64,000 nt of DNA from Rhinolophus ferrumequinum (GCF_004115265.2 NC_046293.1:25306173-25370172), one strand, 5' to 3'. Counted from the stretch's first letter, positions 1-13,400 are shown. Program-made: numbers and translations. The notes: generated by a model from the letters alone, not told the origin.

Positions 1-1013
1 GTCTATCATAAAAAATGGTTGAAAAGTATACAGGCAATATATACTCTTAAAAAGCAAGTAGGTAATACATACTTGTGAAGAGTAAAAAGAAAAAGAATAA
101 AGTATGTTTCCAGTCTTAATGAAAATATATTCGCAGTTCCAAAGTCAATTTTGTAGTAGAACTTCTGTTCTGCTTTATGTCCCTCCCACCTTTCCTGCTT
201 TATTTTCTTTAAAGTATGGCTCTTCAGGTTGTATTTATAATTTTAATATTAGAGAGATATAAAACTTCTGGAAAGAACCCTAACCATTTTCCAACCTTTG
301 TCTACCATTACTTTATATAACATTTCGTGTTAGGCAACCTATCTTCTTAGACAGAGTCTAAAGGGCTTAGGGGCAATCTGCCAGGGGCTTACTGTGAGTT
401 ATGAAACAAATGAGAACTTTCTCCCTCCCCTCTCCAGTACCTGTTTTTATCGAGAATTCCACCCACCCCCTCAGCAGGCAGATATGTCATGCCGTAAATG
501 GCAAACCATGCTTGTCTGTCTTTTCCCTTCAGACCTCTCTTGTGTGGAGACCCACAAGGGTATGCACCTGTGGTAGTGACACTGTCAGGGATAGCAGGCT
601 CACAGTGTTCTCTTTGGAATTATCGTTACTGAAAATAATAAGTTGTCTGTAAACTTGTTTGGTATTTAGCAAAGTTGTCACAGCAAGTTATAAAAATTTC
701 CAGAATCTTTTTGCAAACAGAGGCAGACTTAGTCTTTCAGTCAGAGTGTGGTTGGGAATAAATGCACCCTGGTGGGAAAGGTTTATAGTCAATGCAACCA
801 CTTTGAATAAAAGAGTTATACTTTTGTTGTAGCTCAAAGGAAACTAGATTTACTCACCTTGTTTTGTAAACATTAATATATTAAGAATATATATATTTTG
901 TGTGCGTGGAATGTTTCTTCTTTTCTTTGCAAGGCAGTTATAAAAAAGTACTATGGTGCTGGAGCCTCCCAGCCAGTGTTTGGATCCTTGGTAGAAAGAG
1001 TGGGTTGTGGGAA
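1..1013. other. No gene recognised
   Basis: AT-rich DNA. The short open frames here show no family resemblance and no splice-framed conservation. No repeat family was recognised. Confidence 0.5.
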
Positions 1014-1025
1014 GAGAGAGAAAGA

Positions 1026-1065
<40 letters not shown>

Positions 1066-1125
1066 GAGAGACAAAAAACGAGGAGGAGGAGGAGGAGGAG
1101 GAGGAGGAGGGAGGAGGAAGAGAAA
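1014..1125. repeat. Purine-rich simple repeat (GA)n then (AGG)n
   Basis: A run of GA dinucleotides with CAGA interruptions passes into an AGG trinucleotide array. Open frames over it on both strands are low-complexity artefacts (Arg/Glu or Leu/Ser runs). Confidence 0.9.
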
Positions 1126-1586
1126 TTCTGATTAAATTGCTCCATATTTTTTATTAACATCCCAGGTACCTAGAAAGTTCCAGAAAAATTCACTGCAGAA
1201 AAACATGACTCTTCTAACACACTTGTTCTAAAGTCTCAAGAAGAATGAATACATTTACTTTGATACATGAAGTCCCTTTGTGAGTACATTTTTCTAAGTA
1301 AGTAAATGATCAATGTGCAGTTCTCATTTTTCTTGACTAATCAGCAGCACTTCATACCAATCATTCCTTTTTTCCTTAATACACATTTTCATTTAACCTC
1401 CGGGAGACCACACCGCTTTGGTTTTCATCTTACTTCACTGGTTTCTCCTTCATGGTCTCCTTTTACTGATTCCTCCTCAACTAGTCCCTTCTCTATCTCT
1501 TAATGTTCAAGTGCGTCACAGCAACTTCATTGATTCTTCTATCTATCCAGGCTCACTGCCTGAGTGATTTCTTCCCATCCATGGTC
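1126..1586. other. No gene or repeat recognised
   Basis: Unique-looking AT-rich sequence up to the mariner insertion. Nothing recognisable. Confidence 0.4.
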
Positions 1587-1588
1587 TA

Positions 1589-2136
1589 TGAGGTCTGCAA
1601 TTAAGTTTGCGAACTTGTTGCAACAATGTTGCTAACCTTTTTGATATCAGAGGGATGATTCATTGTAAATTTGTACCAACTGGACAAACAGTTAACCAAG
1701 TTTACTATTTGGAAGAGCTGACAAGGCTGTGTGAAAAAGTTAGACAACCTGAACTTTTCGCCAACAGTTCACGGCTCTTGCATCACGACAATTTACCAGC
1801 TCACATGCACCGTCTGAAGGAGTTTTTAGCCAGTAAACAAATAACTGTATTGGAACACCCTCCCTACTCACTTAACTTCTTTCTTTACCCGAAGATCAAG
1901 GAAATATTGAAAGGAAGACATTTTGATGACATTCAGGACATCAAGGGTAATACGCTCACAGCTCTGATGGCCATTCCAGAAAGAGTTCCAAAATTGCTTT
2001 GAAGGGTGGACTAGGTGCTGGTGTCGGTGCATAACTTCCAAAAAGAAGTACTTCAAAGTGACCGTAGCGATATTCAGCAATGAGGTATGTAGCACTTTTT
2101 CTAGGATGAGTTCGCAAACTTAATTGTCTGACCTCA
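1589..2136 (+). mobile_element. Mariner DNA transposon, internally deleted
   Basis: Terminal inverted repeats of about 28 bp lie at 1589-1616 and 2108-2136. They share an uninterrupted core, CAATTAAGTTTGCGAACT, and are flanked by TA dinucleotides (1587-1588 and 2137-2138), the mariner target duplication. Between them, 1607-2002 encodes the C-terminal half of a mariner transposase: GQTVNQVYYLE, the second catalytic Asp in LHHDN, and HPPYS. The expected SPDLAPCDFF stretch is shortened to SLNFF, so the third catalytic Asp is gone. Full mariners are about 1.3 kb; this copy is 548 bp and lacks the N-terminal DNA-binding half. It cannot make active transposase, but its ends look good enough to have been mobilised in trans. 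Confidence 0.9.
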
Positions 2137-2308
2137 TATTTGCTAAAATCTCACAAATTTATATTTTTAACCCATAGCTCTCGCCCAAAGTCCTGTTACT
2201 GATTGTTCAATGTCCAACTTGATATCTCAACTTGAGTACAGCTGACTTGTGAAAAAGTGGGTGTCAACAGCATGGAACCACCTATAAGCAGATTATTTTC
2301 AATAAATA

Positions 2309-2471
2309 CAGTTGTCCCTTCCTATCCATGGCTTTCACATCTGCAGATTCAACCAACCACAGATGGAAAGGCAGACTGTAGAGTCAAAGTTATATGCAGA
2401 TTTTCAACTGTGCAGGGCATTGAGGGGGGCGTTCTACTGGCCTCACACCTGTATTGTTAAAGGGTCCGTTG
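2309..2471. mobile_element. Tigger-like non-autonomous DNA element (MER44/MADE type)
   Basis: The left end reads CAGTTGTCCCTT and the right end complements to CAACGGACCCTT. TA lies on both sides (2307-2308 and 2472-2473). The interior resembles Tigger-derived elements, with the phrase ATTCAACCAACCACAGAT and a TTTTCAACTGTGCAGGG segment. It has no coding capacity. The exact subfamily is uncertain. Confidence 0.7.
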
Positions 2472-2699
2472 TATATAAAATCACAAACTCACTACGTTTA
2501 AAGATGAATTCCTAACATTCCGCCCAAAACTTACTTCAACCATTGCCAGCTCAGGTGATGGGAATTCTATTTTCCAGTAGCTCAGACTACAATCATGGGA
2601 ATAATCTCTAATCACTCTTTTTCTTATTCCTTACATTCTATCCATCAGGAAATCCTATTGGTTTTGCCTTCAAAATACACTTAGAATCTGATCACTTCT

Positions 2700-3545
2700 T
2701 ATCATCTCCATTGGTATGACCCTGACCTAAGCCAGCATTATTATTATTATTTTTAAACCTGGATTACTGCAATGGCCTCTGAAAGCAAGCAAAGGTCTCC
2801 TTGCTTCTACTTTTGCACTCCTATAGCCTATTCTCAACACAAAAGCTAGATGACCATTTTTAAACACAAGCAGATCAAGTCAGTCCTCTGCACAAAACCC
2901 TTTATTGGTTCCCAGTTTTGCTCAGAGTGAAAGCTAAAGTCCTAACGGTGACCCTCAGTCCCCTACCTATTCTGTCTCCCTGTTACATCCGCATCTCCTT
3001 ACCTACTACTATATGCTCCTCTTTGCTCTCTGTTCTGGCCACTCTGACTTAGTCGAAGCTCCTTGAGTTCACAAGACACATTTCCATCTGATGCCTTACG
3101 CCCCCTCCCCCTTTATATTTTCTAGCTGCTCCCACTGTCTGGAATAGTCTTTCCTCAGATATCTATGTGGGTAACTCCTTCACTTCCTTCAAACCTTTGC
3201 TCAAATCTCACTGCCTTAATGAGGTTGACTCTAAATTTCCTACTTGGTATTTTAGTCTTTCCCCTCTTCCCATTTCTTTGGGAATTCTAGATCCTCTTAC
3301 CTATTTCTGCATTTTTTATGACCCATAATACTTATTACCTTCAAAATCCCTATATTTTGCTTATCTATAATGTTGATTTTGTCTGTATATATTGTTTGAT
3401 AGTATTACATGTATTATTTGTCTCCCCCATTAGCATATGAGCTCCATAGGGCAACCATTTTTATTATTTTCATTCATTTTACTATTTCATATTGAAAGCA
3501 TCTAGAAGAGTGTTTGGCACATACAGGTACTCAAGCTTGGTAGTC
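2700..3545 (+). repeat. L2 LINE 3' region
   Basis: Matches the L2 3' end in sense orientation: CACTTCCTTCAAACCTTTGC, a TCTCCCCCATTAGCATATGAGCTCC segment (read in parts), and the closing GTTTGGCACATACAGGTACTCAA. The copy is old and diverged, with no open frame. Boundaries are approximate. Confidence 0.75.
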
Positions 3546-4424
3546 TGAACTAAGGCAGCACAGCAGTGGTGGATAAAAGCAAGTGGATCCATAATCATTC
3601 AGGAGATAGATCAACAATGATCAATTATCAAGAATAATTAATAGAATGGGAGAGCTGAGAGAGGAGAAGAGTTAATGTTGACATTTAGGTGATTGTTTGA
3701 TAGTGATATTTTCACACACTGGATAGGAATCTCAACAGGAGATGATTTAGGGATAGATGATGGATCTTACTGAGATGCCTGTGTGATATGTGGTTAAAGA
3801 ATACAGTAGGCAATGGCAAATATGGGGCTAAAATGTAGATATAGAGGTATATATTTGGAAATCATAAAAGTACAGATGGTAATTCAAATCACACGATTTT
3901 TAGTATGTATAGTGAAAAAAAAAGAAGGTTTGTTAGAATCATGAAGAAAAATATTATTTAATATTTGGGAAAAGAAAGTGGAGCCAAAAAATAAGTTTTC
4001 AGAAGGTGAGAAGAAAATGTGTATATTATGAGGAAAGAAATAAAATCTTTAAATGGTGATGGTAGGGTAAAAACAATAAAAGGAAAGAAGCTGAGACTAA
4101 AGAAAAGAGAAAGAAGACAAAACTGATGAAACGAGAAGGCCAAAGAGGATGGGATTTCTAGAAGACAGTAAAAGGGATGTTAAGTATTTCAGGTACTAGT
4201 TAAATGTATGCATAATTTATTTCAAAATGAAAAAAAAAGTATGATTACTGCATAAGAACATGATGGATGGAATGAATTCCCATTCTCCACAGTATTTTTG
4301 TGTGGAAGAGAAAGAGGAATAAGTGTCAGATAATGCTTTGATAACACAAGTCTCATTCAAACCAGAGCTATAAATCTTGCATGAAATATTTCATGGTGTT
4401 CTGATTTATTAAGGCCTTTTCTTA
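3546..4424. other. No gene recognised
   Basis: AT-rich, purine-biased sequence with no recognisable coding or repeat signature. Confidence 0.4.
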
Positions 4425-4426
4425 AG

Positions 4427-4462
4427 CACACACACACACACACACACACAGACACACACACA
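4427..4462. repeat. (CA)n microsatellite
   Basis: About 18 CA units with a single G interruption near the end. Confidence 0.95.
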
Positions 4463-4645
4463 AGATCACATCAATGCTTGGCATTTCCCATTCAACACTT
4501 CTAAACTGGAATGTTCCTTACGCCCCATTTTCTGTTAAAATTTGGACTGGGGACATGATTGGTTTTCTGTCCAAAATAAACTAGAGAGAGATTTTAATGA
4601 AAAGGGTAAGTAACAGAGCTTCATTGTTCATCTGAAGTCGTCAAA

Positions 4646-5222
4646 TTTTTTTTTTTTTTAATTTATTGGGGTGACAATTGTTAGTAAAATTACATAGATT
4701 TCAGGTGTGCAATTCTGTATCACATCATCCATAAATCACACTGTGTGTTCACCACCCAGAGTCAGCTCCCCTTCCATCACCATACATTTGACCCCCCTCA
4801 CCCTCATCCCCCACCCCCCAACTCCCTTACCCTCTGGTAACCACCAAATTACGTTCCCCAGATTAATTTTCAAACCCGTGGCCATCCTGTGGTCACCGAC
4901 TGCCCTCCAATCCCCTCACCCTCCCCCCCACCCCCCACCCCTCCCGCCCATCTAGCAACCCTCAGTTTTTCCTCTTTGTCTCCAAAACTGTTTCTGATTA
5001 GTTCATTCACTTATTCTTTTCTTTAGAATCTGCAAATAAGTGAGATCATATGGTACTTATCTTTCTCTGTCTGACTTATTTCACTTAACATAATGTTCTC
5101 TAGGTCCATCCATGTTGTTGCAAATGGTAAGATTTCTTTCTTCTTTATGGCTGCATAATACTCCATTGTATAAATGTACCACAGTTTCTTAATCCAGTCA
5201 TCTACCGATGCAAATTTTTTTT
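4646..5222 (-). mobile_element. L1 LINE 3' fragment, antisense
   Basis: A poly(T) run at 4646-4659 is the reverse-strand poly(A) tail. Beyond it lies the mammalian L1 3'UTR, then the ORF2 C-terminus on the minus strand at about 5036-5213 (residues [19 protein letters not shown] then [16 protein letters not shown]). The copy is truncated at the 5' end to under 0.6 kb. Confidence 0.9.
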
Positions 5223-6249
5223 TTAATCTCAGTTCCTTGTTACCTCCCATACTCATTGTGGCACCAATAAATTTTTGCAAATGTAAACATTAAATCTCAG
5301 ACATTCCCTGTGCAGGTATAGCAAGCAGTTGACTCTGCATACCCTCCTTGCTTGCTTATACTTTGAGAAACAATTGTATTATGTGAGCAGGCTAACTATT
5401 GACTACATGTCAAGTAAAATGAGGACTAAGTATTGATTATTGACTTTGGCAAAGAAAAAAAACTTTCCCACCAAGAGATATTACGTACCACAAAGTAAAT
5501 TCCTTTCATTTTTCTTGAACCTTTAGCACAAAATGTACTATAAGAGTCACATTTTCCTTGAGTGGAATCCTTGAATAGCTATAAAGTCTGGGATATTTTT
5601 TAAAAATATGAATACTGATGTCTTATTTACACATGTGATATGCCATGTTTTGGTGAAACAGGAGAACTGAAATGGTATAAAGGAATTCTTAACACAGTGA
5701 AATAAACTTTTGTAGCACCACACACAGACTGATGCCAACAGTTCATCTATAATAAACCAATTAATAAACATTTATTAAAGGCCAGTTGTAACTTAGGTGT
5801 TATTAGCAGTATACATTGGGCAGACAGATTATAAAAATAAATGTCTAGCCATCTTCTGTTAAAACACTGTATTTTAAATTTGTTGGCTATTGATAGACTT
5901 TAGGACACTGTGTTTCCAAATTTTTTAACTCCACAACTGGGCAATTTATCTATGGCTTTTTGTTGTCAGTAGCAGCATCATAGCAGAGCTATATATCTAT
6001 ACATTTAACTGTATTAAAGTTAATAGAGAAATTGTTTTTATTTCTTCCCTCTTCTCAATATTCATTCATTGCTATAATAGTAGTGTTAAGTTAAGCAAAT
6101 GATAGACATTAAGTATTGCTTATTAATAAGTTTTGGAAAGATAAAATGCCTGCAAATTACCTTCTCAATAATGAACATGATCTCAATAACCTATCAGTTA
6201 ATCTGTGACTCCATAAGTAATCTCCCCCATTCTTTGATGAACTTTTACT
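5223..6249. other. No gene recognised downstream of OVOS
   Basis: AT-rich sequence between the L1 fragment and the probable OVOS 3' end. No coding or repeat match was recognised. Confidence 0.4.
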
Positions 6250-6668
6250 GACAAGAGGCTGTGTTTTGTGTGTTTATTTTTATTTTCTTGAGCTCACATG
6301 AAATCCTCTTCAACTTAAGTCGCTTTCTCTCCCCTTCATCAACCCTGCCTTTCTCTTTTTCTCTGAATGTTAGGAGATTGCTTATTCTGTATGCCATAAT
6401 GTCTAAAAGCTTGAATTCAGAATTGACAACAATAAAGCAAATATTTAGAGTTGCTATAAAGTGAAGCCCTGAGTTTTCTAGGATTAAAGTTATAAGTGAA
6501 GTACTGGAAGAAAAGAAAATCATAGACTCAAATGTAAAATCACAGCATTTAATGGATAATAAAGAAATAAAATGTGAAGAGAAGTCATAGCAGTTTACAG
6601 AATATGCATAGTTTTCTTCCATGTTGGATACAGAAGAATGAGTTTGTTCAAAGTAAATTGCTTTCCAC
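6250..6668 (-). other. OVOS: Probable OVOS 3'UTR terminal exon
   Basis: The stop-containing exon ends at a good donor (CACAG then GTAAGG at 6874/6873), so a further non-coding exon is expected. The first strong acceptor downstream is CCCAG at 6671-6669, giving an exon from 6668. A poly(A) signal AATAAA (plus-strand TTTATT, 6273-6278) would end it near 6250. This is inference; no transcript was consulted. Confidence 0.4.
6273..6278 (-). terminator. Candidate poly(A) signal AATAAA
   Basis: Reverse complement of TTTATT, in a T-rich plus-strand setting, about 390 bp beyond the candidate last acceptor. AATAAA is common in AT-rich DNA, so support is weak. Confidence 0.35.
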
Positions 6669-6697
6669 CTGGGATTTAAAAACATAGTTTAAACAAT

Positions 6698-6815
6698 AAA
6701 TAAATATATCTATGTATATATACATAAATATATAGATATATTTATGTATATATTTATGCATACATATATATGTATAAACATACATATATACAGACAAATA
6801 CACACATACACATAT
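6698..6815. repeat. AT-rich simple repeat (TATA/CATA)
   Basis: Irregular TATA, TACA and CACA tracts inside the last OVOS intron. Confidence 0.8.
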
Positions 6816-6890
6816 AACGTTTACATGAATGTGTTTTCAATGGTCTGTGTATGTACAAGTTCCTTTCCCTTACCTGTGTCTTGTTTTGTC

Positions 6891-6943
6891 TCACTGAGAA
6901 ACTGAAACATTGTTGACATTGTAAAAAGCAATGGCATACTCAT
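6891..6943 (-). CDS. OVOS: OVOS exon 35: C-terminus and stop
   Basis: Residues 1434-1450: [17 protein letters not shown], then TGA at 6893-6891. DEYAxAxYN is the family C-terminus; relatives usually end with a Cys-containing tail (about CSxDLGNA) that is lacking here. The exon runs on to a donor at 6874, only about 17 nt past the stop, so nonsense-mediated decay is not expected. Confidence 0.88.
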
Positions 6944-7357
6944 CTGGAAAATAAAGGGAAAATTCATCCTTACTAGAGCTCCAATTTTCTATAATCATAT
7001 TATGTCAGACTATTGTAGATACATTAGGTCTAATCTTTTCAGTAACTTTGCAAGAGAATCAATCACTTCTTTTTTTCTAAATCCAAAAATATCTTATTAA
7101 AGCTTAAGGCACTTGATAAATTACATTCAATTATGTAAAGGATGGAGCCAGCATTCCGATACTTCTTGACAAACTGTATGATATTCACCAAGAAATTAAT
7201 GACACTCACAATCCAAGGAAAATTTTTCTGGTCTCTACATCTTAGTAATTGGTTGGGACCTAATCAATCAACATTTTCCTATAACTTTTCAGAATATTGC
7301 CCAGTCCCCTTCTCAAATCAAAGTTCATAAAGGTAGTACGAAATGGAAAGTCTTGCC

Positions 7358-7400
<43 letters not shown>

Positions 7401-10400
7401 ACCTGATGCTAAACATAGTTTGTATTTCAAATGAAAGCGGAGTTCTTGCATATTATATCAAAAAGAGTCTAGGTGTTGAAAAACTGATAACTGGAGACTG
7501 GCACAGTTAGAAAATGTCATGAAGTAGAAAAAATATAAAGTAAAACCATTTATAGTTTAGTCTTTGTAGACAGGATGATTTTGTACAATTTGGTAGTTCA
7601 GGGAATCCCTGATATAGATATCATGATCAATAGCTTTAGGGCATGGTTGTTGTTTGCCTACCTTTTTCATAATAATCATAGACCATGACTGGGGCTGGCT
7701 GAGTGTTGGACACAAGGTTGCTTTGCTCAACAGAGAAAGTAACACTGTTTGCTGTATCAGAAACCTATAAAGACACAAATTACAAATACATCAGAGCAGA
7801 TGTGTAAAAAAAAAAAAATGTCACCGAGCAAATTATCTCCAGAAGTTCATGATCTACCCAATTAAATAGATCTAGGATATCAATATTTTACATAATGAAA
7901 AAATAATGAGTTAGGTAACATATTGTATAAAAATTCAAGTTCCATTGCTTATATTGAGGTGCAAGGAATTTAGTTGAAAGCAGTAGAGTAATATATGCAT
8001 TTACGTGCATGGTAATGATGTACACATAGAAAGGAGAAGTTTAAAACTCACACCAGGTTTCGCTGCAGTTCAAGTCAAACTATAAAAGAATTATACATCT
8101 ACTCTGTGACTAGGTTATGCTAGATGCCATGAGGAATGAAAAAATAGGGAAATTATGTTTTTAAACTTGAGATTTATCTAGTCAAGTAGTCAAGGCATAC
8201 ATGAAAAAACATTGGAGTTAACAGGGAGAAGATGATCGGTGGGATAGAAGAGCAATGATCATCTTTAATGTCCCATATCTTTGTCATTTCTATCTGTAAG
8301 AAATAAGATTATCCAATTACCCTTAGGAGAAAAGAAAGCCATGGAAGGAAAAAATTATTGCTCAACTTACATTTTCCAAGTAGAAAAGAACATGGTCATT
8401 TTTGACTTCAATCTTCATCACTTGGCCACTGTTTTCAAGCTTTGAATACATTGGCAGGGAGGAATGGGAATAAATATTAAAGAGTACCATTCCAGTATGC
8501 AATGCTTCATAATGTTTATTTAACCAATCGTCAGAAGTCTATCTTACAGCATGTTCCCTTGTGCCATGATGTTTTCATAAGCACAAGTAGAAACAAAATA
8601 AAGAAATAGAGTATAAACTATGGGGTGTAATGACTGCTAATTGCTAATTAAGAATACCATTTATCCAGTGTTACAGCAAAAATAAAAATGTGAACTCTGA
8701 ATAAGTTTGTTTAAATGAAGAATTCCATAGCTTGGTTTTGCTAACCAATTATTTCATCTATATGCTATTACTTTTTCTCTGCTGAAACATTGCGCTTCTG
8801 TTATTTACCTCCTCAATGGATGACATGACTGGAGTAAATCCTGATAGCATTTTTATATCAACAAGAACCTTATTGGAGTTATTGTGCATTCCAATGTATC
8901 TGAAGTTTAAAAACAAAACACTAGTTTAGATATCATTTTTAAAAAGTGACATCTTATGGCAAGGGTGGTGGGTACATAGGTACTAATTGGCTATAAGTCT
9001 GGAGGAAACACAAAGATGAAGGAAAAAACACCTGAAGAAAGCCATTCACAAACATCTGAGAATAGGCACAACTAGAGTGATAACAGATGAGATGATACAA
9101 AGCAACATAAATTGGAGTAAATAATGAATTATCTGACCTTAGAATCTCCCCAAACCCTGAGATTACCTGAGGTCTCGAAGTCAGAACTTATAAACAAAGC
9201 TTGTAAATTGATAGTACATATACTTAGGGCAGCCTTAGATTTGCATAACACTCAAAGGAAATCTTTGTTTAAAAAGCAGGGTGTTGAAATGTCCCTGCTA
9301 GTAGAGTAGAAATGTCGCTCAGAGATCTTCCAGGTCATGTCCCTAAATCTGTATAGCACTGTTGAAACATGATGTTAAGAGTTCCACAACGTATTTAGTT
9401 CTGATTTTAGCTCTGGTGTTCATGAGATTATCATTTGGAAATCCTAAGAAAATCCTTCAAACTAATTTTACTCAGTGTTTCTTCACATATTAACTAAGGC
9501 TAAAACTCTTTGGCATCTATATATTATATTTGAATTTAAGAGAATTATTTTGTTTTTCTACTCTGAAAAATAAATATCTAAAAGTTTGCTCTGTACAGTT
9601 ATAAAATAAGCGCTTGTAGGTTTTCTCCTACCAGCCCATCTGTGCTTGTCTTTAGGAGGGAAAATAACATCTCCATTGTCCAAATCTGACAGTATTTCCA
9701 CACATATATACAAAAAATGGAAGCATTGCTGGAATATCAGTGTGGCAGAAGCTTACAAATTATACTTGCATACAGTACAAATTGTACTTGCATAATTCTA
9801 GTTCTGACTTAGTTTAAGATGTACTAACCGGTGTTGTCTACACAGAAAGCTATAAAGTGACTAGCTATAGAAATTACACAGCAACAAATGAAGTCGTTAT
9901 AGTTAACATCGTTCATATTTTGTTATTTTGTTACTGTTTAAAATAATTCTTTTTTGATATATTGCCCTCTCTCTAACCTGGGAGTTGATATTAAAATGGG
10001 ACACTTACTTGAAGGTTACAGTCAAGTCAAAATTACTCTGGAATATCTCTGAAGAGTTTTTCTTTGCCATTTCCAAGGAAAGGGAAAATCCAGATGCTTT
10101 GTTAGGTAATAGCACATTATACCTAAGGGTAGCCTAGAAAAGAACAAATCACAAGAAAATCCATCCATTTCTCCTGTAGTAAAAACTAAAGGACTTATTG
10201 TTTTTCATTATTAATGCACTTTATTTTAGATCTTTACCATAAAGAAATAACACTAAAAATAATTGTTTAGTTTTCAGAAGATACAAGAATCTTTAACAAC
10301 AAAATTTAACAAAAATATTAGAATACTTTCTAACAGTGACATCCTCAAGAAACTTTTCAGTTGCCCAGTTATCCTTCAAAGTAAATCTCTCTTCATTAAA

Positions 10401-13400
10401 TAACTTGCATTTTCAGCTATCGAGTAGAAAATATTCATGTGAGAAAGAGTAGAAATAATCATGGAAATGTGCCAAATGGCAAAATAACAGTTCATATATA
10501 ACTGAGCAGACAGTCTGACTTTTTATTAGCAAATATTTATCTCCCTCTCAGGTAGATTTCTATTACCTGGATAAATGCACAGCCTTGTCCTTCCACACCT
10601 ACTGTGTATTGTCCACCTGCTTTTGTTAGTTCTGAACGTTGGACCAGTAAGCGGTTATCACTGTTAACCTGGAAAACCTCACTGGATTCTTCACTGCTAA
10701 AGGTGACATTGTTTTCGCCATTAGAGAAGGTTAACTTCATGTAGCGGGTTATGGCAAGAAGACATACAGCAGTGCCCTGTACAGAACAATATAAGCAACA
10801 ATCCAAATTCTGTTATGCTGCAGTATTAGTCATAATTTGACCATGAACTTTAAATCTATTCATAGAAATATTCCTAGGACAGGTCAATAGAAGAACACCA
10901 AGAAGTGTTACCTTAAAGAACAGGAAAATATATTTGCTTGTGCTAGTTGTTGTTATTTAAATTAATTTTCTTCTACAAATCTTAATCAAATGTTAGTTTT
11001 CTAAAGGGTTACATAAAATACAATCTTTTGTTGAAAATAGTGCCAAATCTTTCCTGAAAAATTAAGATGTTATATAATTAGCCTGCTTGGGTAATTCTTA
11101 TGCCCAACTATCTTCAAAGATGGAGAGTCAGAATCTGGAAAGGATGTTAGGAGATTTATTAAAATATGGTTTTACTCAGAAACTAAGACGAAAAAAAAAG
11201 AAAGTAAAGAAGGAAATGAAGATTTTTCCCCATGAGAATAAAACTGCATTTCTTTGCATTAAAAATTTTTTTCCTGTTAAAACATACATCATTGTTCATA
11301 CTCTTTTCTTCTCTTATTCTTTCATTCCATTTTCTTTTGCCAATGTGCAGACCATAGAAATAGAGAAAAAATTTCTCCTTGGTTGATTCGTAGTTTGACC
11401 ATAATATAATCCACAACACTCTGGTGCTTGTGACAACAATCACTTCTAGACTTACATTCTATTTTTACTACTTAAATGGAGATATAAGTCAGGCATAAAT
11501 TCCTTGAAAAGGGGCTTCATTTTATTCATTTGTATATAGAGAATTCCTACCGTAGTAGAGTGCCTGATATACAAGAACTGCCCCCAATAGATAATTGTTA
11601 ACTAAACGTAATACAATTTATAACAGCAACCATTCTTCATCTCAGAAGGTATTTTCTATGATTACCTTTGCTGTCTAAATTATTGTAGAGTAGTGCCTTT
11701 TGCATTAAACATATTGTTATTGATATCAGACCCATACCAATCACCTGGGTGGAAGAGAAGCCTCCATGGGAATTCATTTGTTGGACAAGCCACTGCACAA
11801 TCTTACTAGCATAAGTGAGGTCAGGAGTTTTCTGGGAAACGATAGCCAACAGCACATAGCAAGTCTTCTCAGTCTTAGCAGAAAGTGTCCCAGGAATAAA
11901 GAATGGGGATGCTTCTGTCTTGGGTTTCTTTGAGCTTTCCCAATATATCATGTTATCTGAGAAAAAGAAAAAAATTTTCACACAGCTCCTACCTAGAAAG
12001 AGAACTGGTTACACATACGAATGACACAGATTCCATTCTTGGCCTCTGTTATGGGCTGAATTCCTCCCCTCAAAATTCGTACATTCAAGCCCTACTTCCC
12101 AGAATCCCAGAATATGACTGTATTTGGAGATAGGGCCTTTAAAAAGGAGATTAAGTTAAAATGAGGCAGTTAAGGTGGGCCATAATCCAATCTGACTGGT
12201 GTTCTTATCAAAAAAGGAAATCTGGACACATGAAAGGGACACCAGGGATGCATAACACAGAAAACAAAGCAGAACAAAACAATGTGAACGTGGAGGCAGA
12301 AGATGGCTATCTACAAATCAAGGGCAGAGGTCTCAGAAGAAACCACACCTGCTGACACCTTGACCTTGGAATGCTACCTCCAGAACTGTGAAAAAACTAA
12401 ATTTCTGTTGCTTAAGCCACCCAGTCTATGTTATTTTGTTATGGTAGCCTTAAGAAACTAACATAGTTTTAAATAGCAACTTCTAAGGTCAAGAATGGTG
12501 TGATTAAGTTTCACAAGCCGTTTTTATCATCTATGGCATGGTCACTATGCTTGATTTCCTTTATTTCACTCATTTAAGAAGAAACTAGCAGAAAAGAGAA
12601 AGCAGGAAACAGAAAATATGTAATGTTCTTTAAAGACAAAGGACCACTCAAAATAGATGAACAAACAAAACAGAAATAGACTCACAGACACTGATGGTTG
12701 CCAGATGGGAGGAGGTTTGGGGGAGCTGAGTGAAAAAGTTGAAGGGAATAAGAAGTACAAATTGGTAGTTACGAAATAGTCATGGGATGTAAAGTACAGC
12801 ATAGGGAATATAGTCAATAACATGGTAATAACTATGTATGGTGCCAGGTGGGTACTAGACTTATCAGGGTGATCTCTTCGTAAATTATGTAAATGTATAA
12901 CCACTATGCTGTACATTTGAAATTAATATAAAATAATACTGAATGTTAACTGTAATTGAAAAATAAATAAATAAAGTAAAAAATGATAAAATGTCACTCA
13001 GAAATTCCATAAAAAATATAGAATCATGTTAGTGAAAACAGGGTTCCTATATGATTGTTAAATAATTTTCATCACTTTCTTTCCAAGCTCATCTCCACTA
13101 GCAAAAACGAATAATAATACTTACTTATTTTTGTAGCATCTTTATCCAGGATCTGGAGTAAGAATTCCACTTTGTCCGGTTTTCCCACTAATGCAAAAGC
13201 ATAAGCTAGCATTGCATGATTATAGCCATTGGTGACACCATTTTCCAATGCTTCCTCTAGGCAGAAGAGGCCATTTCGTAGAGCAGGAAACTAGTCATGA
13301 AGAATAATAATATAGTATTCTAAAATAATATCTGAATACTTTATAAGTTTGCTGAATATTTAAACTAATCATTCTTTATACTGTATATAATATAAAACAC

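Noticed and set aside
850-1160. Several overlapping frames rich in Arg/Glu or Leu/Ser
   Set aside because: They are translations of the GA/AGG simple repeat at 1014-1125.
5023-5280. 85-residue minus-strand frame with a [16 protein letters not shown] motif
   Set aside because: It is the C-terminus of L1 ORF2 in a truncated LINE, not a host gene.
6245-6685. 146-residue minus-strand frame
   Set aside because: Overlaps the probable OVOS 3'UTR exon and has no protein relative that I recognise; it lies beyond the OVOS stop.
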